Of a stretch of DNA of 64,000 bases, positions 45,036-54,891 are shown in pieces. A model generated the notes under the pieces. That model had not been told where the DNA came from, searched no databases, and saw only the letters and a list, made by a program, of their open reading frames with translations. The stretch spans positions 310,001-374,000 of the forward strand of contig NZ_JACHFA010000001.1 of assembly GCF_014201705.1 (NCBI RefSeq), written 5' to 3'. How positions within the stretch are numbered: position 1 is the stretch's first letter; every line of letters starts with the position of its first letter. The translations under genes were made by a program, and so were the position numbers. Source of the stretch: Borreliella spielmanii. Its GTDB lineage: Bacteria > Spirochaetota > Spirochaetia > Borreliales > Borreliaceae.

Positions 45036-47840
45036 CTATTCAGGCATTAATAATATCTCAGCTCTTTCTTCAAGATTAATTTTCTTAAAAAATTCATTTA
45101 TCAAATTTTTGCTTAAATTAGTTTCTATAAACTTAACCCCAAAATTATTTTTAAATACTCCATACCAGGATAATGCTGTTGATATATTTGAAATCCAATA
45201 ACTATTCTTCTCCGAATTTATCTTTGTATTTTTAATATAATTTTTCTTAACAAAAGAAAAATCTATATCATTAAAATCTATTTTTTGCCTTTCAATCATA
45301 TAGCTATTAATAGAATTTAAAACATTATCCAATTCCTTAGGCTCAGTAGTAAAAAAAATAGATAAAATACCGTCGGAATCTACATTTTTCCTCGAATTAG
45401 AGTCAAAAGAAGCTTGAATTGCATAAACACTAGACATTTTTTCTCTAATATTTTTTATAAGGCCATCCGTTAAAAGATCCGCTAAAGCATTTAAATTTAA
45501 TGTGGTCTCTGCTAAATAATTAAATTTAAAAGGGTAAATCACATAAGCAAAGCTAGTTGAATCTTTTCCCTTCCTTACAACTATTTTGTTAAAATTTTTA
45601 CTGTAAGAGTAATCTAAATCTTTATACTCACTGATTTTTTTAAAGCTAAGATTGCCTAAATATTTCTTTGAATAAGCTTTTATTGTCTGAATATCTGAAT
45701 CTCCAACAAAAACAAACTTAAAATTATTTGCATAAGTAAACCTTTTCTTATAAAAAGATAAAATATTTTCTTTTGTAAAATATTTTAAATCACTCTCTTT
45801 TGCATCTTCAAATCTAGGATCATTATTGTTTAAAAATTTACTAATAGCTTTTTTAAAATGATATTTAGAACTATTTTCATTACTCTTTATTAATGCTTTT
45901 ATATTATTAATAGAATTTTGTAAAAAAACTTCATCTATTTTGGGTTCCTTAAAAGCAAAATATATAAGCTCAAAAAGAGTTTGAAGATCTTTTTTATCTG
46001 AACTTCCAGCAATATATGATTCTTGAGCTCCAACACTAACACTTAAAGAAACAGCTTTGTCTGATAAATATTTTTCAATCTGTAATGCAGAATAATCTCC
46101 GCATCCTGAACCAGATACTACCCCAGGCGCAAAAGTTAAAACGGGAATAAGTTTTGAATCCTCTTCATTGATTAAACCACCCCAAGAAGTTGCTCTAAAA
46201 TCAATTACACCCTTTTTTTGATCATTATATTTGAAATAAACTTCAACTCCATTTTCAAGAACAAATGATGAAATTTCATTTTCAAACTCATTTTCTCTAA
46301 TAATATCTTTATTATCTAAAGACTTCTTAAAAAATTTACCTTCAATTGAAGAATTTTCATAAGATTTAAACTCTCTTTTTAAAGCTATCTTTTGAAGATT
46401 ATTAATATCTTCAAAAGTCAAAGTAGGGTGTAATCTTGCATAATAAGAATAAAAAATTGCACAATTTTTCACATCAAACTCTCTTTCTACTAGATTATTT
46501 ATTGTCTTTAAGTCAATTTTTTCCAAAAATTGAATAGAAAGATCGCAATACTCACTCATATCAAATTTGTCAGAACCATCAATAGCATTTTCTATTAAAT
46601 CTTGAAAAATAGCCCATGAATTTGTTTTATTTATATTATTTTTCCTTAATCCTAAAGATTTGAAAAATTGAGCTTTAACTTTCTCAAACTCCCCCTGGGT
46701 AAATCCAAATTTTCTTATTCTCTCAAGCTCATAAAAAAAGTCTTCTATTCCTTCGTTCAAATAATCTGGATTAAAGTTTAAGGAAATTGATCTTGCAACA
46801 ATAGTATTCTTATCTGATTTAAATGAAAAAAAATCTTTATTTAAAACATTTTTAAAATATTTTACCCCAGCAGTATTTAATTCAGAAAATCTATTTTCAA
46901 AAAGAGCAGCCAATAAAGACCTTTTAATAGAATTTAAAACATCATCTTTGGTCTTGACAGAGTTAATAACTTCCTTTTTAAAAAACATTAAACTAGGCTC
47001 TCCTACTTCCAAATCTTCTAAAAGTAAAAACTTATCTTTAAACTCTACATCTAAACTTACTTTTACTTTATTGATTTTATCAGTTGGATTTTCCCAAAAA
47101 ATAAATTGTTTTTTTATTTTCTCTTCAATTTCTATAGGATTAATATCTCCTACCACAACAACACTTGCAAGTTCTGGTCTGTACCACTTTCGATAAAATT
47201 TTTTAAAATCTTCTGGTTGAAAAGACAAAATCTGTTCTTCAAGACCAATAGGATTTCTAAATTCATAAATACTTCCACTTGTCAAAAACTTATACATTTT
47301 TTCATAAATCCTGCTAGGATAAGTTTCACCAAGCTTTTTTTCCTCAATAATAATATTACGCTCCAGATCTATCTCTTCTTTCATGAAACTAATTTGAGAA
47401 GCCCAGTTCCTTAAAATATTTATAGATTCATCAATCTCATCTTTATTATTACCATCTGACAAATCAAGCCTATAATAAGTGAAATCAAAACTAGTAGCAG
47501 CATTAATATCAGCACCAAATTGCATTCCAAATTTTTTAAGAACATCAATAATAGAATTTCCCGGATAATCTTTTGTGCCATTAAAAGCCATATGTTCAAG
47601 ATAATGAGCTATGCCCCTCTCATTATCCTCTTCATTAAGAGACCCTACATTAAAAACAATCCCCATATTAACAGCATTCTTTGGAGTTTGATTTTTATAA
47701 ATATAATACCTCAAGCCATTAACAAGTTTCCCCTTTAGCAAGCTTTTATCTAACTTTAACTCATTAGAAACACAGGAAAACAAAAAAAATAGAAAAACAC
47801 TTAAAAACTTAAAATAATTTTTAATTCTTTGATAATTCAT
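45036..47840 (-). CDS. M16 zinc protease lipoprotein
   Basis: A 934-residue insulinase-family peptidase, likely a lipoprotein: hydrophobic 13-22 and lipobox FLFSC with cysteine 23. The active-site motif HYLEHMAFNGTKDYPG (inverted zinc site HxxEH) is intact, with a downstream glutamate in the RNIIIEE stretch as the third zinc ligand. A second, inactive M16 half covers about 480-930. It resembles PqqL-type enzymes and would degrade peptides in the periplasm or at the cell surface. The start overlaps the preceding gene by 20 bases. B31 counterpart: BB0536. Confidence 0.92.
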   Translation of the reverse strand: MNYQRIKNYFKFLSVFLFFLFSCVSNELKLDKSLLKGKLVNGLRYYIYKNQTPKNAVNMGIVFNVGSLNEEDNERGIAHYLEHMAFNGTKDYPGNSIIDVLKKFGMQFGADINAATSFDFTYYRLDLSDGNNKDEIDESINILRNWASQISFMKEEIDLERNIIIEEKKLGETYPSRIYEKMYKFLTSGSIYEFRNPIGLEEQILSFQPEDFKKFYRKWYRPELASVVVVGDINPIEIEEKIKKQFIFWENPTDKINKVKVSLDVEFKDKFLLLEDLEVGEPSLMFFKKEVINSVKTKDDVLNSIKRSLLAALFENRFSELNTAGVKYFKNVLNKDFFSFKSDKNTIVARSISLNFNPDYLNEGIEDFFYELERIRKFGFTQGEFEKVKAQFFKSLGLRKNNINKTNSWAIFQDLIENAIDGSDKFDMSEYCDLSIQFLEKIDLKTINNLVEREFDVKNCAIFYSYYARLHPTLTFEDINNLQKIALKREFKSYENSSIEGKFFKKSLDNKDIIRENEFENEISSFVLENGVEVYFKYNDQKKGVIDFRATSWGGLINEEDSKLIPVLTFAPGVVSGSGCGDYSALQIEKYLSDKAVSLSVSVGAQESYIAGSSDKKDLQTLFELIYFAFKEPKIDEVFLQNSINNIKALIKSNENSSKYHFKKAISKFLNNNDPRFEDAKESDLKYFTKENILSFYKKRFTYANNFKFVFVGDSDIQTIKAYSKKYLGNLSFKKISEYKDLDYSYSKNFNKIVVRKGKDSTSFAYVIYPFKFNYLAETTLNLNALADLLTDGLIKNIREKMSSVYAIQASFDSNSRKNVDSDGILSIFFTTEPKELDNVLNSINSYMIERQKIDFNDIDFSFVKKNYIKNTKINSEKNSYWISNISTALSWYGVFKNNFGVKFIETNLSKNLINEFFKKINLEERAEILLMPE

Positions 47841-48591
47841 TTACAATCCCTCTTTTTGAATTTATTTTTTCAGAATAAATTTTATTTAATGCTTTTAAAA
47901 TAGATGAAAATCCAAAATCATTCCAATCTTTTAAACTCTTTAGCTTAGAAACTGGAAAAAGCTCATAAAATAAAAATAATAACTCTTCTTTGCTTAATTT
48001 TGGAATATCATTTAAGTAAACATTTTTATTAAAATCTTCAAGATAAACAAAAGGATTCAAGCGCTTATCTAGAAGAAATTTATTCAAATTAGGCATTAAA
48101 ATGCTTTTATTATAAATTTCAATAGTAGTATATTCACTTGTCACATTATCATAAAAATCGTTATTCAAAAAAGAATCTAAAATAATAAATTTATTATCCT
48201 TAACACCCACACTTCTTCCATCCAAAGTCTTTAAAAATCCATCCTTACTAATATAAACTAAAGCATTTAAATCCTTTGTAGCATTAAAGATAAGCCTTGA
48301 ATTGTTATAAACCTTAGATTGTCTTAAATGTTTATTGCTATCTACTGCTAATTCTTTTTCGTTTTTTAATAATAAATTTTTATTTTTTTCTTTTAACGCT
48401 TTATAAGCTAATTCAATATACTCTAAAGCAGAACTATTGGCCAAAACAAGCTGCTCTCTCTTTAGCAAATTAATAAAAAAAATCAACTCTTCTTTTTCAA
48501 GACTACGATAAAAATTAAAATCATTTAAATCAATGCCAAAACAAAAAGTAACCCTAAATATTAAATAAAAAATTGCAATGTTTTTTTTCAA
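47821..48591 (-). CDS. Exported protein of unknown function
   Basis: A 256-residue protein with a signal sequence (hydrophobic 5-18, likely cleaved after CFG). The mature part is a mix of helices and strands with no family I recognise; the middle contains LVYISKDGFLKTLDGRSVGV, which looks like a beta-hairpin. It overlaps the M16 protease gene by 20 bases, so the two are expressed together and may act together in the periplasm. B31 counterpart by position: BB0535. Confidence 0.75.
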   Translation of the reverse strand: MKKNIAIFYLIFRVTFCFGIDLNDFNFYRSLEKEELIFFINLLKREQLVLANSSALEYIELAYKALKEKNKNLLLKNEKELAVDSNKHLRQSKVYNNSRLIFNATKDLNALVYISKDGFLKTLDGRSVGVKDNKFIILDSFLNNDFYDNVTSEYTTIEIYNKSILMPNLNKFLLDKRLNPFVYLEDFNKNVYLNDIPKLSKEELLFLFYELFPVSKLKSLKDWNDFGFSSILKALNKIYSEKINSKRGIVNELSKN

Positions 48592-48606
48592 TTTAGCTTC
48601 CTCCCT

Positions 48607-49374
48607 TTAACTAACTACATCAACTAGCTCTAAACAAACAGGACAATGATCGCTCCCCATTACTTTGTCTAAAATTAGAGATTTTTTAACATTTCTCTTA
48701 AAAAATTCATTAACAATAAAATAATCAATTCTCCACCCCATATTTTTCTCCCTAGCCCTTGTTCTATAGCTCCACCAAGTATAATAACCAGGCTCCTTAT
48801 TAAATATCCTAAACGTATCCACATATCCTTTGTTTAAAAACCTATCTAACCAAGTCGTTTCTTCAATATAATATCCAGGAGAGTCTCTATTAGAATCAGG
48901 ACTTATAAGATCAATCTTGGTATGAGCAATATTAAAATCACCACAAATTACTACATTTTTTCCACCATTTACAAAAGAATCAACAAGATTCTCAACATAA
49001 GATAAAAAATCAAGTTTATAAACAAGTCTTTTTCTTAAAGCTTGAGAATTAGGAAAATAGCCGTTAATCAATACAAAATCACTATAGTATGCTATAAGCC
49101 CCCTACCTTCATTATCAAAAATTTCTTTTCCAAGTAAGTTTACAGCAATAGGCTTAACTTTAGAGTAAATACAAACACCACTATAACCTTTAATCTTTGA
49201 CTTTGAAAAATAAGAATAATAATTTTCAAGAATTAAATCACTTGGCAACTGTTCTCTTAAAGCTTTGGTTTCTTGAACACATAAAATATCCGGGGTATAT
49301 TCTCTTACAAATTCAAGAAAACCTTTCTTTAAAACAGCTCTAATTCCATTTACATTCCATGAAATTAATTTCAT
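48607..49374 (-). CDS. xth: Exodeoxyribonuclease III
   Basis: A 255-residue AP endonuclease of the exonuclease III family. LISWNVNGIRA, CVQETKA (catalytic glutamate), YSGVCIYSK, INGYFPNSQ, CGDFNIAHTKIDL and the final GSDHCPV motif with the catalytic histidine are all in place. It cuts at abasic sites in base-excision repair. Its start is nine bases downstream of the PhnP-like gene stop, so the run PhnP-like, xth, exported protein, M16 protease may be one transcript. B31 counterpart: BB0534. Confidence 0.96.
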   Translation of the reverse strand: MKLISWNVNGIRAVLKKGFLEFVREYTPDILCVQETKALREQLPSDLILENYYSYFSKSKIKGYSGVCIYSKVKPIAVNLLGKEIFDNEGRGLIAYYSDFVLINGYFPNSQALRKRLVYKLDFLSYVENLVDSFVNGGKNVVICGDFNIAHTKIDLISPDSNRDSPGYYIEETTWLDRFLNKGYVDTFRIFNKEPGYYTWWSYRTRAREKNMGWRIDYFIVNEFFKRNVKKSLILDKVMGSDHCPVCLELVDVVS

Positions 49375-49383
49375 AAATTCCCT

Positions 49384-50148
49384 TTAAATATAAATCTTTA
49401 ACCCATCATAAGCTAAATAAATATTGTCTTTTTCTAAATAATCAAATTCTTCATGCATTATATCGTGTGCAATATGCGTAAAGTAAGAAATTTTAGGATT
49501 GATTTTTTTAACCTCACAAACAGCCTCTGAAAAATTTAAATGAGCAGGATGAGGCTTAGTCCTTATAGCATCTATTATAAGTAGATCTAAATTTTTTAAA
49601 TAATCATAGGACGCTTCAGGAATAAATTTAACATCAGTAAGATACGCTAAATTACCTATCCTATAACCTAAACTAACCGTCTCCCCATGAATCAAAGGAA
49701 TTGGCATTATCTTTAAATCTTTAAAAAAAAAGGGCTCAAAATCTTTAATCACATTAGGAATAATGTCAGCCTTTCCACTTACGGAAGGTTTGGATGAAAA
49801 ATTATGCGAAAAAGCATTCATTATATGAACCATAGTAGTTTCTCTAGCATAAATGTTTAAAGGCGCACTTCGTGTATAAAACTTAATATCATCAAAACCC
49901 ATAATGTGATCATAATGTTCATGGGTATAAAGCACCAAATCCAGCCTATCTATATTCTCTCTTAAAAGCTGCTGCCTAATATCAGGACCTGTGTCAATCA
50001 ACAATTTGATGTTAGAAGAAGACACCTTAAGAAAGAAAGAACTTCTTAATCTTTTATTTTTTCTAAAACTTGAAGTACAGACTCTACAGCTACAATTTAA
50101 CATAGGAACACCACTTGAAGCACCAGTTCCTAAAAAGGTTCCGACCAT
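49384..50148 (-). CDS. phnP: PhnP-like metallo-beta-lactamase-fold phosphodiesterase
   Basis: A 254-residue MBL-fold hydrolase. GTGASSGVPMLNCSCRVC at the start includes a cysteine set that in PhnP binds a structural zinc; LYTHEHYDHIMGFDD is the metal-binding HxHxDH; further ligands are in PLIHGE and the YFTHIAHDI stretch. PhnP acts on cyclic ribosyl phosphates in the phosphonate pathway, but no other phn genes are seen, so the real substrate may be another cyclic phosphodiester. It is divergent from the membrane hydrolase-like gene. B31 counterpart: BB0533. Confidence 0.88.
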   Translation of the reverse strand: MVGTFLGTGASSGVPMLNCSCRVCTSSFRKNKRLRSSFFLKVSSSNIKLLIDTGPDIRQQLLRENIDRLDLVLYTHEHYDHIMGFDDIKFYTRSAPLNIYARETTMVHIMNAFSHNFSSKPSVSGKADIIPNVIKDFEPFFFKDLKIMPIPLIHGETVSLGYRIGNLAYLTDVKFIPEASYDYLKNLDLLIIDAIRTKPHPAHLNFSEAVCEVKKINPKISYFTHIAHDIMHEEFDYLEKDNIYLAYDGLKIYI

Positions 50149-50338
50149 ATGTTACTACCTTTCGCCTGTAAACATAGTCTATTTTAACACAACATTTTAT
50201 ATTAAACAAAAATAAGCTCTCCTAATAAAAACACCCCTGAATCTAAAATTAAATTAATACTATTTAACAATCAATTCTGTAAACTATTTTGGAAAAAACT
50301 CTTTTATGCTTATAATTATTTAAGGAAAAGTTATTTTT

Positions 50339-51631
50339 ATGGATACGCAAATTTATGAACTGATTTTCTTAACTAGCTTTAGCATATTTTTAATAGTAAA
50401 TTTATTTAATTTTAAAAAAGAATTTACTTATGAAGACTACTTCATAATATTTCCGGGTACGTTTTTTGTAATAACTTTATACTTTACAGAAATCAACCCA
50501 TTAATGTTATATATCGGAAGTATATTCTTAATCTTTATGATAATCATCTTCTTTAAAAACATAAAAACAATAGTAAATAGAAGAAGAAGAAGTAACAATA
50601 AAAATATAAAACAATCAAAAGGAATATTTCTTTCAATTTTGCTAAAGACAATACTTGTAATACCTGCTATTTTAACTGTTATTATTGCAACCATTTTCTC
50701 ATATTTAGCACTTTTTGTAAATTATCCCAAAGATGAAAACAATAGCTACCAAATTGGATTCATAAGAATTAAAGACCCCAAAAATGATTTAAACTTATCA
50801 ATTTGGTATCCCGTAAGTTCAACGCTGGGTCTTAAAAAACAAAATCCATTTCTTTTATATGAATTTAATCCTTTTTTCATAAACGAAATGAATTATTTAC
50901 CAAAACAAAACAATATATATAAACAAGCCTTTATTAGTAATAACCAAAAAATATATGATTCTATTTTACTTATACTTCCTTATTACTCTCACGACTCAAT
51001 GTTCAAGTCCCTAATCAGCAGGCTTGTTAAGAAGGGAAAAATTGTTTATTTATATTCACCAAAATATAAACACATGAAAAGCTACGATTTTATTAAAAAT
51101 AGCCATAAAAGTATATTCAGCTATGTAATCAACAAAAGCATTAGCTATTTAATTGAACCTGCCAATATCCTTAATCAAAAAGCCGATATTGCATCTAATG
51201 AAAACGATATTCAAAACATTATTGAACTAACAAAATCAAGCCAAAATTTAAAATTTTTAAATTCAAAAATGAATCTTAATAACCTAACGTTAATTACACT
51301 AGGCAATCAAGCAAATATTGCTAATTTTATCCTTGCAAAAAACAAAAATATAACAAAATATATCAATATAGGAGGCAAACCACAAACAATAAAAAATTTA
51401 AAAAACTTGCAACTAATTCTACGAGAAAATGAAAAAGAACTCCACACAAAAGATAGTAATGTAAATTCTATAAAGCTAATAAACATAAACAATATTGCAG
51501 AAATTTCTGATTTTATTTTTAGCAGAAATTATCTAAAAAGTTTTAATTTCTTAAAAAACAAAAAATTAATACTATCGAGATTCAATTCTATAATTACTGA
51601 GATTAATAAATTCATTGAAGAGGAAAAATAA
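50339..51631 (+). CDS. Membrane protein with inactive PAF-acetylhydrolase-like domain
   Basis: A 430-residue protein with about four N-terminal membrane helices (5-22, 33-52, 55-78 and 98-122) and a periplasmic or cytoplasmic domain. The domain follows the platelet-activating-factor acetylhydrolase/alpha-beta hydrolase layout: DLNLSIWYPVSS, ILPYYSHDSMFKSLISRL, then NNLTLITLGNQANIANFI and YINIGG. At the nucleophile elbow, where GHSFGG is expected, it reads G322-N-Q-A-N, so the catalytic serine is replaced by Q324. It heads a run of three rightward genes. B31 counterpart by position: BB0532. Confidence 0.78.
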   Translation: MDTQIYELIFLTSFSIFLIVNLFNFKKEFTYEDYFIIFPGTFFVITLYFTEINPLMLYIGSIFLIFMIIIFFKNIKTIVNRRRRSNNKNIKQSKGIFLSILLKTILVIPAILTVIIATIFSYLALFVNYPKDENNSYQIGFIRIKDPKNDLNLSIWYPVSSTLGLKKQNPFLLYEFNPFFINEMNYLPKQNNIYKQAFISNNQKIYDSILLILPYYSHDSMFKSLISRLVKKGKIVYLYSPKYKHMKSYDFIKNSHKSIFSYVINKSISYLIEPANILNQKADIASNENDIQNIIELTKSSQNLKFLNSKMNLNNLTLITLGNQANIANFILAKNKNITKYINIGGKPQTIKNLKNLQLILRENEKELHTKDSNVNSIKLININNIAEISDFIFSRNYLKSFNFLKNKKLILSRFNSIITEINKFIEEEK

Positions 51632-51633
51632 TA

Positions 51634-52251
51634 ATGATAAAAAAATTTTTGCTATTTGCAATGATCAACATCTTTTTTTTAACAAATAAAGCTTATAGTA
51701 ATGAAGAGGTAATCGAAATAAGTACTGAAATACAAAAAGAAAAATATATTCCCTTTTTAATAAGTAGAGGAAAAACTCAACTAGAAGACCTTGTAAAATA
51801 TACTCTAGAAATAAACCCAGACCTTGATAAGAACTATGTAAATACTATTGCTAAAACCTACATAAACGAATCTTTGATTGAAGGGATTAATTACGACATT
51901 GCCTATGCTCAAATGTTACTAGAAACAGGAGCTCTAAAATTTAATGGGATAGTCTCAAAAGAACAACACAATTTTTCAGGCATAGGAGCCACTAATAATC
52001 TTACAAAAGGAAATTCTTTTTCCAATATTACAGAAGGAATCAAAGCTCATATTCAACATTTAAAAGCTTATGCATCAAAACAAAATATCAACTCAAATAT
52101 GGTTGATCCTAGATTTTACCTTGTTAAAAGAGGATCTGCTCCAACAATATATGATTTAACTGGAAAATGGGCAAAAGACAAATTTTACGATAAAAAGCTT
52201 AAAAAAATATTATTAGAACTATTAGAGTATAATAATGCAAATAAAAGCTAA
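51634..52251 (+). CDS. Exported glucosaminidase-domain protein
   Basis: A 205-residue protein with signal sequence (hydrophobic 4-18, cleavage likely after AYS) and a glucosaminidase domain of the FlgJ/LytF type: IDYDIAYAQ-like stretch, LLETGALKFNG with the catalytic glutamate, NFSGIGATNN and HIQHLKAYA. It should cut the glycan strands of peptidoglycan, perhaps to let periplasmic flagella pass or for cell separation. It begins two bases after the upstream stop and its end overlaps the next gene by 17 bases. B31 counterpart by position: BB0531. Confidence 0.88.
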   Translation: MIKKFLLFAMINIFFLTNKAYSNEEVIEISTEIQKEKYIPFLISRGKTQLEDLVKYTLEINPDLDKNYVNTIAKTYINESLIEGINYDIAYAQMLLETGALKFNGIVSKEQHNFSGIGATNNLTKGNSFSNITEGIKAHIQHLKAYASKQNINSNMVDPRFYLVKRGSAPTIYDLTGKWAKDKFYDKKLKKILLELLEYNNANKS

Positions 52252-53044
52252 AAGCCCACTATATGATTTCCTAGAAGAGATATATTCAAAGTACAATAAA
52301 AAAAAATTTATACATCCTGATCCTTTAGAATTTTTATACAAATATGAAAAAAAAGAAGACATTGAACTTGTAGGTCTAATTAGTGCTTCATTGTCACTAG
52401 GAAGAGTAGAAAAAATTTTAGAAGCAATAGAGAGGGTACTCAAACCACTTGGCAAATCTCCTTCTGAGAACCTTAAGCTAGTAAATGAAAAAGACTTAAA
52501 AGCAATATTTAAAGGATTTGTTTATAGATTTTTCAAAGAAGAAGACATTGTAAGGCTACTATACACCCTCAAGATAATAAAAGAACAATATCACACACTT
52601 GAGAATCTTCTTTACAGTATTTATTATAAAAACCAAAATTTTATACTCAGTATAGATGAATTAATAAAGCATATGGAAAAAATAAATGGAAGAGAATTTG
52701 GAATGTTACTTCCAAAGCCTTCAAAGGGAAGTTCTTGTAAAAGACTTTTTCTATTCTTAAGATGGATGATACGCAAAGATGCAGTCGATTTGGGTATTTG
52801 GAATAAATTCAACCCTAATAAGCTTATAGTACCAATGGATACTCATATGACAAACATTGCCTCAAAATTATTTAAAATCAAAGAAATAAAAAACGTAAAC
52901 CTTAAAAAAGCAATAAAAATTACAAGCTATTTTTCAAAAGAAAATAATGAAGATCCTGTAAAATACGATTTTTCTTTAACCAGATTTGGAATAAATAGGG
53001 ATTTTAATAAAGAAAAATTACTAAAAAATATTAATAAACTATAA
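52235..53044 (+). CDS. TIGR02757 (DUF2400) family protein
   Basis: A 269-residue cytoplasmic protein of the TIGR02757 family: DPLEFLYKYEKKEDIELVGL, SLSLGRVEKI, GFVYRFFKEEDI, SCKRLFLFLRWMIRKDAVDLG, PMDTHMTNIA and a final PVKYDFSLTRFGI. The last parts (basic WMIRKDAVD, PMDTH) recall the helix-hairpin-helix DNA glycosylases, and a link to DNA repair has been suggested for the family, but the function is unproven. It overlaps the glucosaminidase gene by 17 bases. Confidence 0.85.
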   Translation: MQIKAKSPLYDFLEEIYSKYNKKKFIHPDPLEFLYKYEKKEDIELVGLISASLSLGRVEKILEAIERVLKPLGKSPSENLKLVNEKDLKAIFKGFVYRFFKEEDIVRLLYTLKIIKEQYHTLENLLYSIYYKNQNFILSIDELIKHMEKINGREFGMLLPKPSKGSSCKRLFLFLRWMIRKDAVDLGIWNKFNPNKLIVPMDTHMTNIASKLFKIKEIKNVNLKKAIKITSYFSKENNEDPVKYDFSLTRFGINRDFNKEKLLKNINKL

Positions 53045-53132
53045 AATTTTAGTTACAAAACCTTTAAAATAATAAATACTTAAATCATTAAAACAAAAAC
53101 ACTAATTTATCATAAAATAAAAAGGAGAATCT

Positions 53133-54080
53133 ATGAACAATCTTAAAGAAAAAATAAATGCTTATAGTAAACTAATTTTGGGATCTTGGCAATTTGGAGG
53201 AGGATATTTTAAACAGGTTGAAAAAGAAACCGCTAAAAAAATATTAAAAAAAGCATATAGTCACGGGATTAGAAATATTGATACCGCAAAAGCTTATGGA
53301 AATGGAATTTCAGAAAAAATAATTGGCGAAATAATATCAAAGGATCCAACAATAAGAGAAAATATTTTAATTGCAAGTAAATGCTACCCAATGGAACTTT
53401 CAGAATATAAAAAGAATTTTAATGAAAGCCTTAAAAATTTAAAAACTGATTATATAGATATTTACTATATACATTGGCCTAAAAACGATTTTGATTTAAG
53501 ACCAATAGCATCATTTCTTGAAGAAATGAAAGCAAAAGAAAAAATAAAATATGTGGGTGTTAGTAATTTTGAAATATCACACATGGAAAGTGTAAAAAGC
53601 GTTTGCAAAATTGACGTAAACCAAATAGGATACAATCCCTTATTTAGAAATAAAGAAAAAGATGTAATTCCCTACTGTGAAGATAATAATATTGCCACCA
53701 TATCATATTCAACAATTGCTCAAGGACTTTTATCCAAAGGCAATATAAAAGACAAAAGCAAATTTACCGATACCATAACAGAAAAATTGATACTTTTTAA
53801 AAAAGAACTTTGGCCTTATACTTTAAAAACCATAAATAAACTTGAAAAGATAGCAAAGAGAAATAACTTAACAATTTTAGAATTAACATATTCATGGCTT
53901 AAAAAAACAAAATTAAGTGGATTTATAGTGGGTTTCAGCAAAGAAAGCTATGTAGAATCAAACTTGAATTCATTTAAAGCAGAAATCAATGATGAAGTAT
54001 ATAAAGAAATTACATTAATTTTAGATAAATTTAATAAGCAAACAAAAAATTTCCCAAATTTATTTAACAAAAAAATTTAA
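53133..54080 (+). CDS. Aldo/keto reductase
   Basis: A 315-residue NADPH-dependent reductase. The catalytic tetrad is visible: D and Y in NIDTAKAYGNG, K in ASKCYPM, H in YYIHWPKND. The NADP-binding end reads GFIVGFSKESYVESNL, and the loop YNPLFRNKEKDVIPYC is family-typical. Substrate unknown. AAAGGAG lies in front of the ATG. It is convergent with coaX and separated from it by only 34 bases. B31 counterpart: BB0528. Confidence 0.93.
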   Translation: MNNLKEKINAYSKLILGSWQFGGGYFKQVEKETAKKILKKAYSHGIRNIDTAKAYGNGISEKIIGEIISKDPTIRENILIASKCYPMELSEYKKNFNESLKNLKTDYIDIYYIHWPKNDFDLRPIASFLEEMKAKEKIKYVGVSNFEISHMESVKSVCKIDVNQIGYNPLFRNKEKDVIPYCEDNNIATISYSTIAQGLLSKGNIKDKSKFTDTITEKLILFKKELWPYTLKTINKLEKIAKRNNLTILELTYSWLKKTKLSGFIVGFSKESYVESNLNSFKAEINDEVYKEITLILDKFNKQTKNFPNLFNKKI

Positions 54081-54114
54081 AACTTTATAAAAATAAAGAA
54101 TTCAATTAACAAGC

Positions 54115-54891
54115 TTAAAAAACAATAGAATTTCCTAGAATTCTAATGCCTTCTACAGTTAAATGAATATTAAAAATAAATTCTATCTCAATTAATGGTA
54201 AAAGTAAGTTTGCATTACCCCCGGCAATCATTAAATTAAATTTTTTTTTATAAATCTTTTTAATATCGCGATAAACACCTTCTATTAAATACTTATATTG
54301 ATAAAACAAACCACTATTTACACTCCCAGGCGTAGTTCTCTCTAAAAGATTACTTGGGGTGCTAATAGGAAATTTCTTCAAAAGATAGGCACTGTCTAAT
54401 AAAGAATTAAAATTTACCAAAGGGCCAGAATTAATAAGACCACCAAGTATTCCATCCTGCCTACTAACAGCAAAAATAGTGCAAGCTGTTCCTAAATCTA
54501 CTACCAAAACATTTTCAAATGAATAATTTTCAACGGCCGCAACAAGATTAGCAAAAACATCTGAACCTAACAAAAATTTATCACTTTTGTAAGGATTAAA
54601 TGATAAATCATAATTTAAATCAAAACTAATAAACAATGGTTTTATCTTAAAAAAAGAAAAAATGACATTTTCAAATATTTCATTAAGAACGGGAACAACA
54701 CTACTTATAAAAACTTGATTTACATTAAAATAAAAATTTTTTTCAAAAAACTTATAAATCTCATCATACCTTAACATGAGATTTGTTTTCATTTTAACAA
54801 ATAAATTAATTTTATTGTTTTTAAACAGGGCAAAAGCAATGCTAGTATTTCCAATATCAATTATCAATTCTGATAATAAAGACTTATTCAT
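54115..54891 (-). CDS. coaX: Type III pantothenate kinase
   Basis: A 258-residue CoaX, the first enzyme of coenzyme A synthesis, of the ASKHA fold. DIGNTSIAFALFKNN is the phosphate loop, LLGSDVFANLVAAVENY holds the catalytic aspartate region, VVDLGTACTIFAVS and GGLINSGP complete the active site, and IAGGNANLLLPL is the C-terminal glycine loop. Length and motifs are normal. The start overlaps the upstream gene by eight bases. B31 counterpart: BB0527. Confidence 0.95.
   Translation of the reverse strand: MNKSLLSELIIDIGNTSIAFALFKNNKINLFVKMKTNLMLRYDEIYKFFEKNFYFNVNQVFISSVVPVLNEIFENVIFSFFKIKPLFISFDLNYDLSFNPYKSDKFLLGSDVFANLVAAVENYSFENVLVVDLGTACTIFAVSRQDGILGGLINSGPLVNFNSLLDSAYLLKKFPISTPSNLLERTTPGSVNSGLFYQYKYLIEGVYRDIKKIYKKKFNLMIAGGNANLLLPLIEIEFIFNIHLTVEGIRILGNSIVF

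Noticed and set aside
54083..54098. CTTTAT/ATAAAG hairpin between the aldo/keto reductase gene and coaX as terminator
   Set aside because: The stem is six AT-rich pairs without a T-run, too weak to claim.
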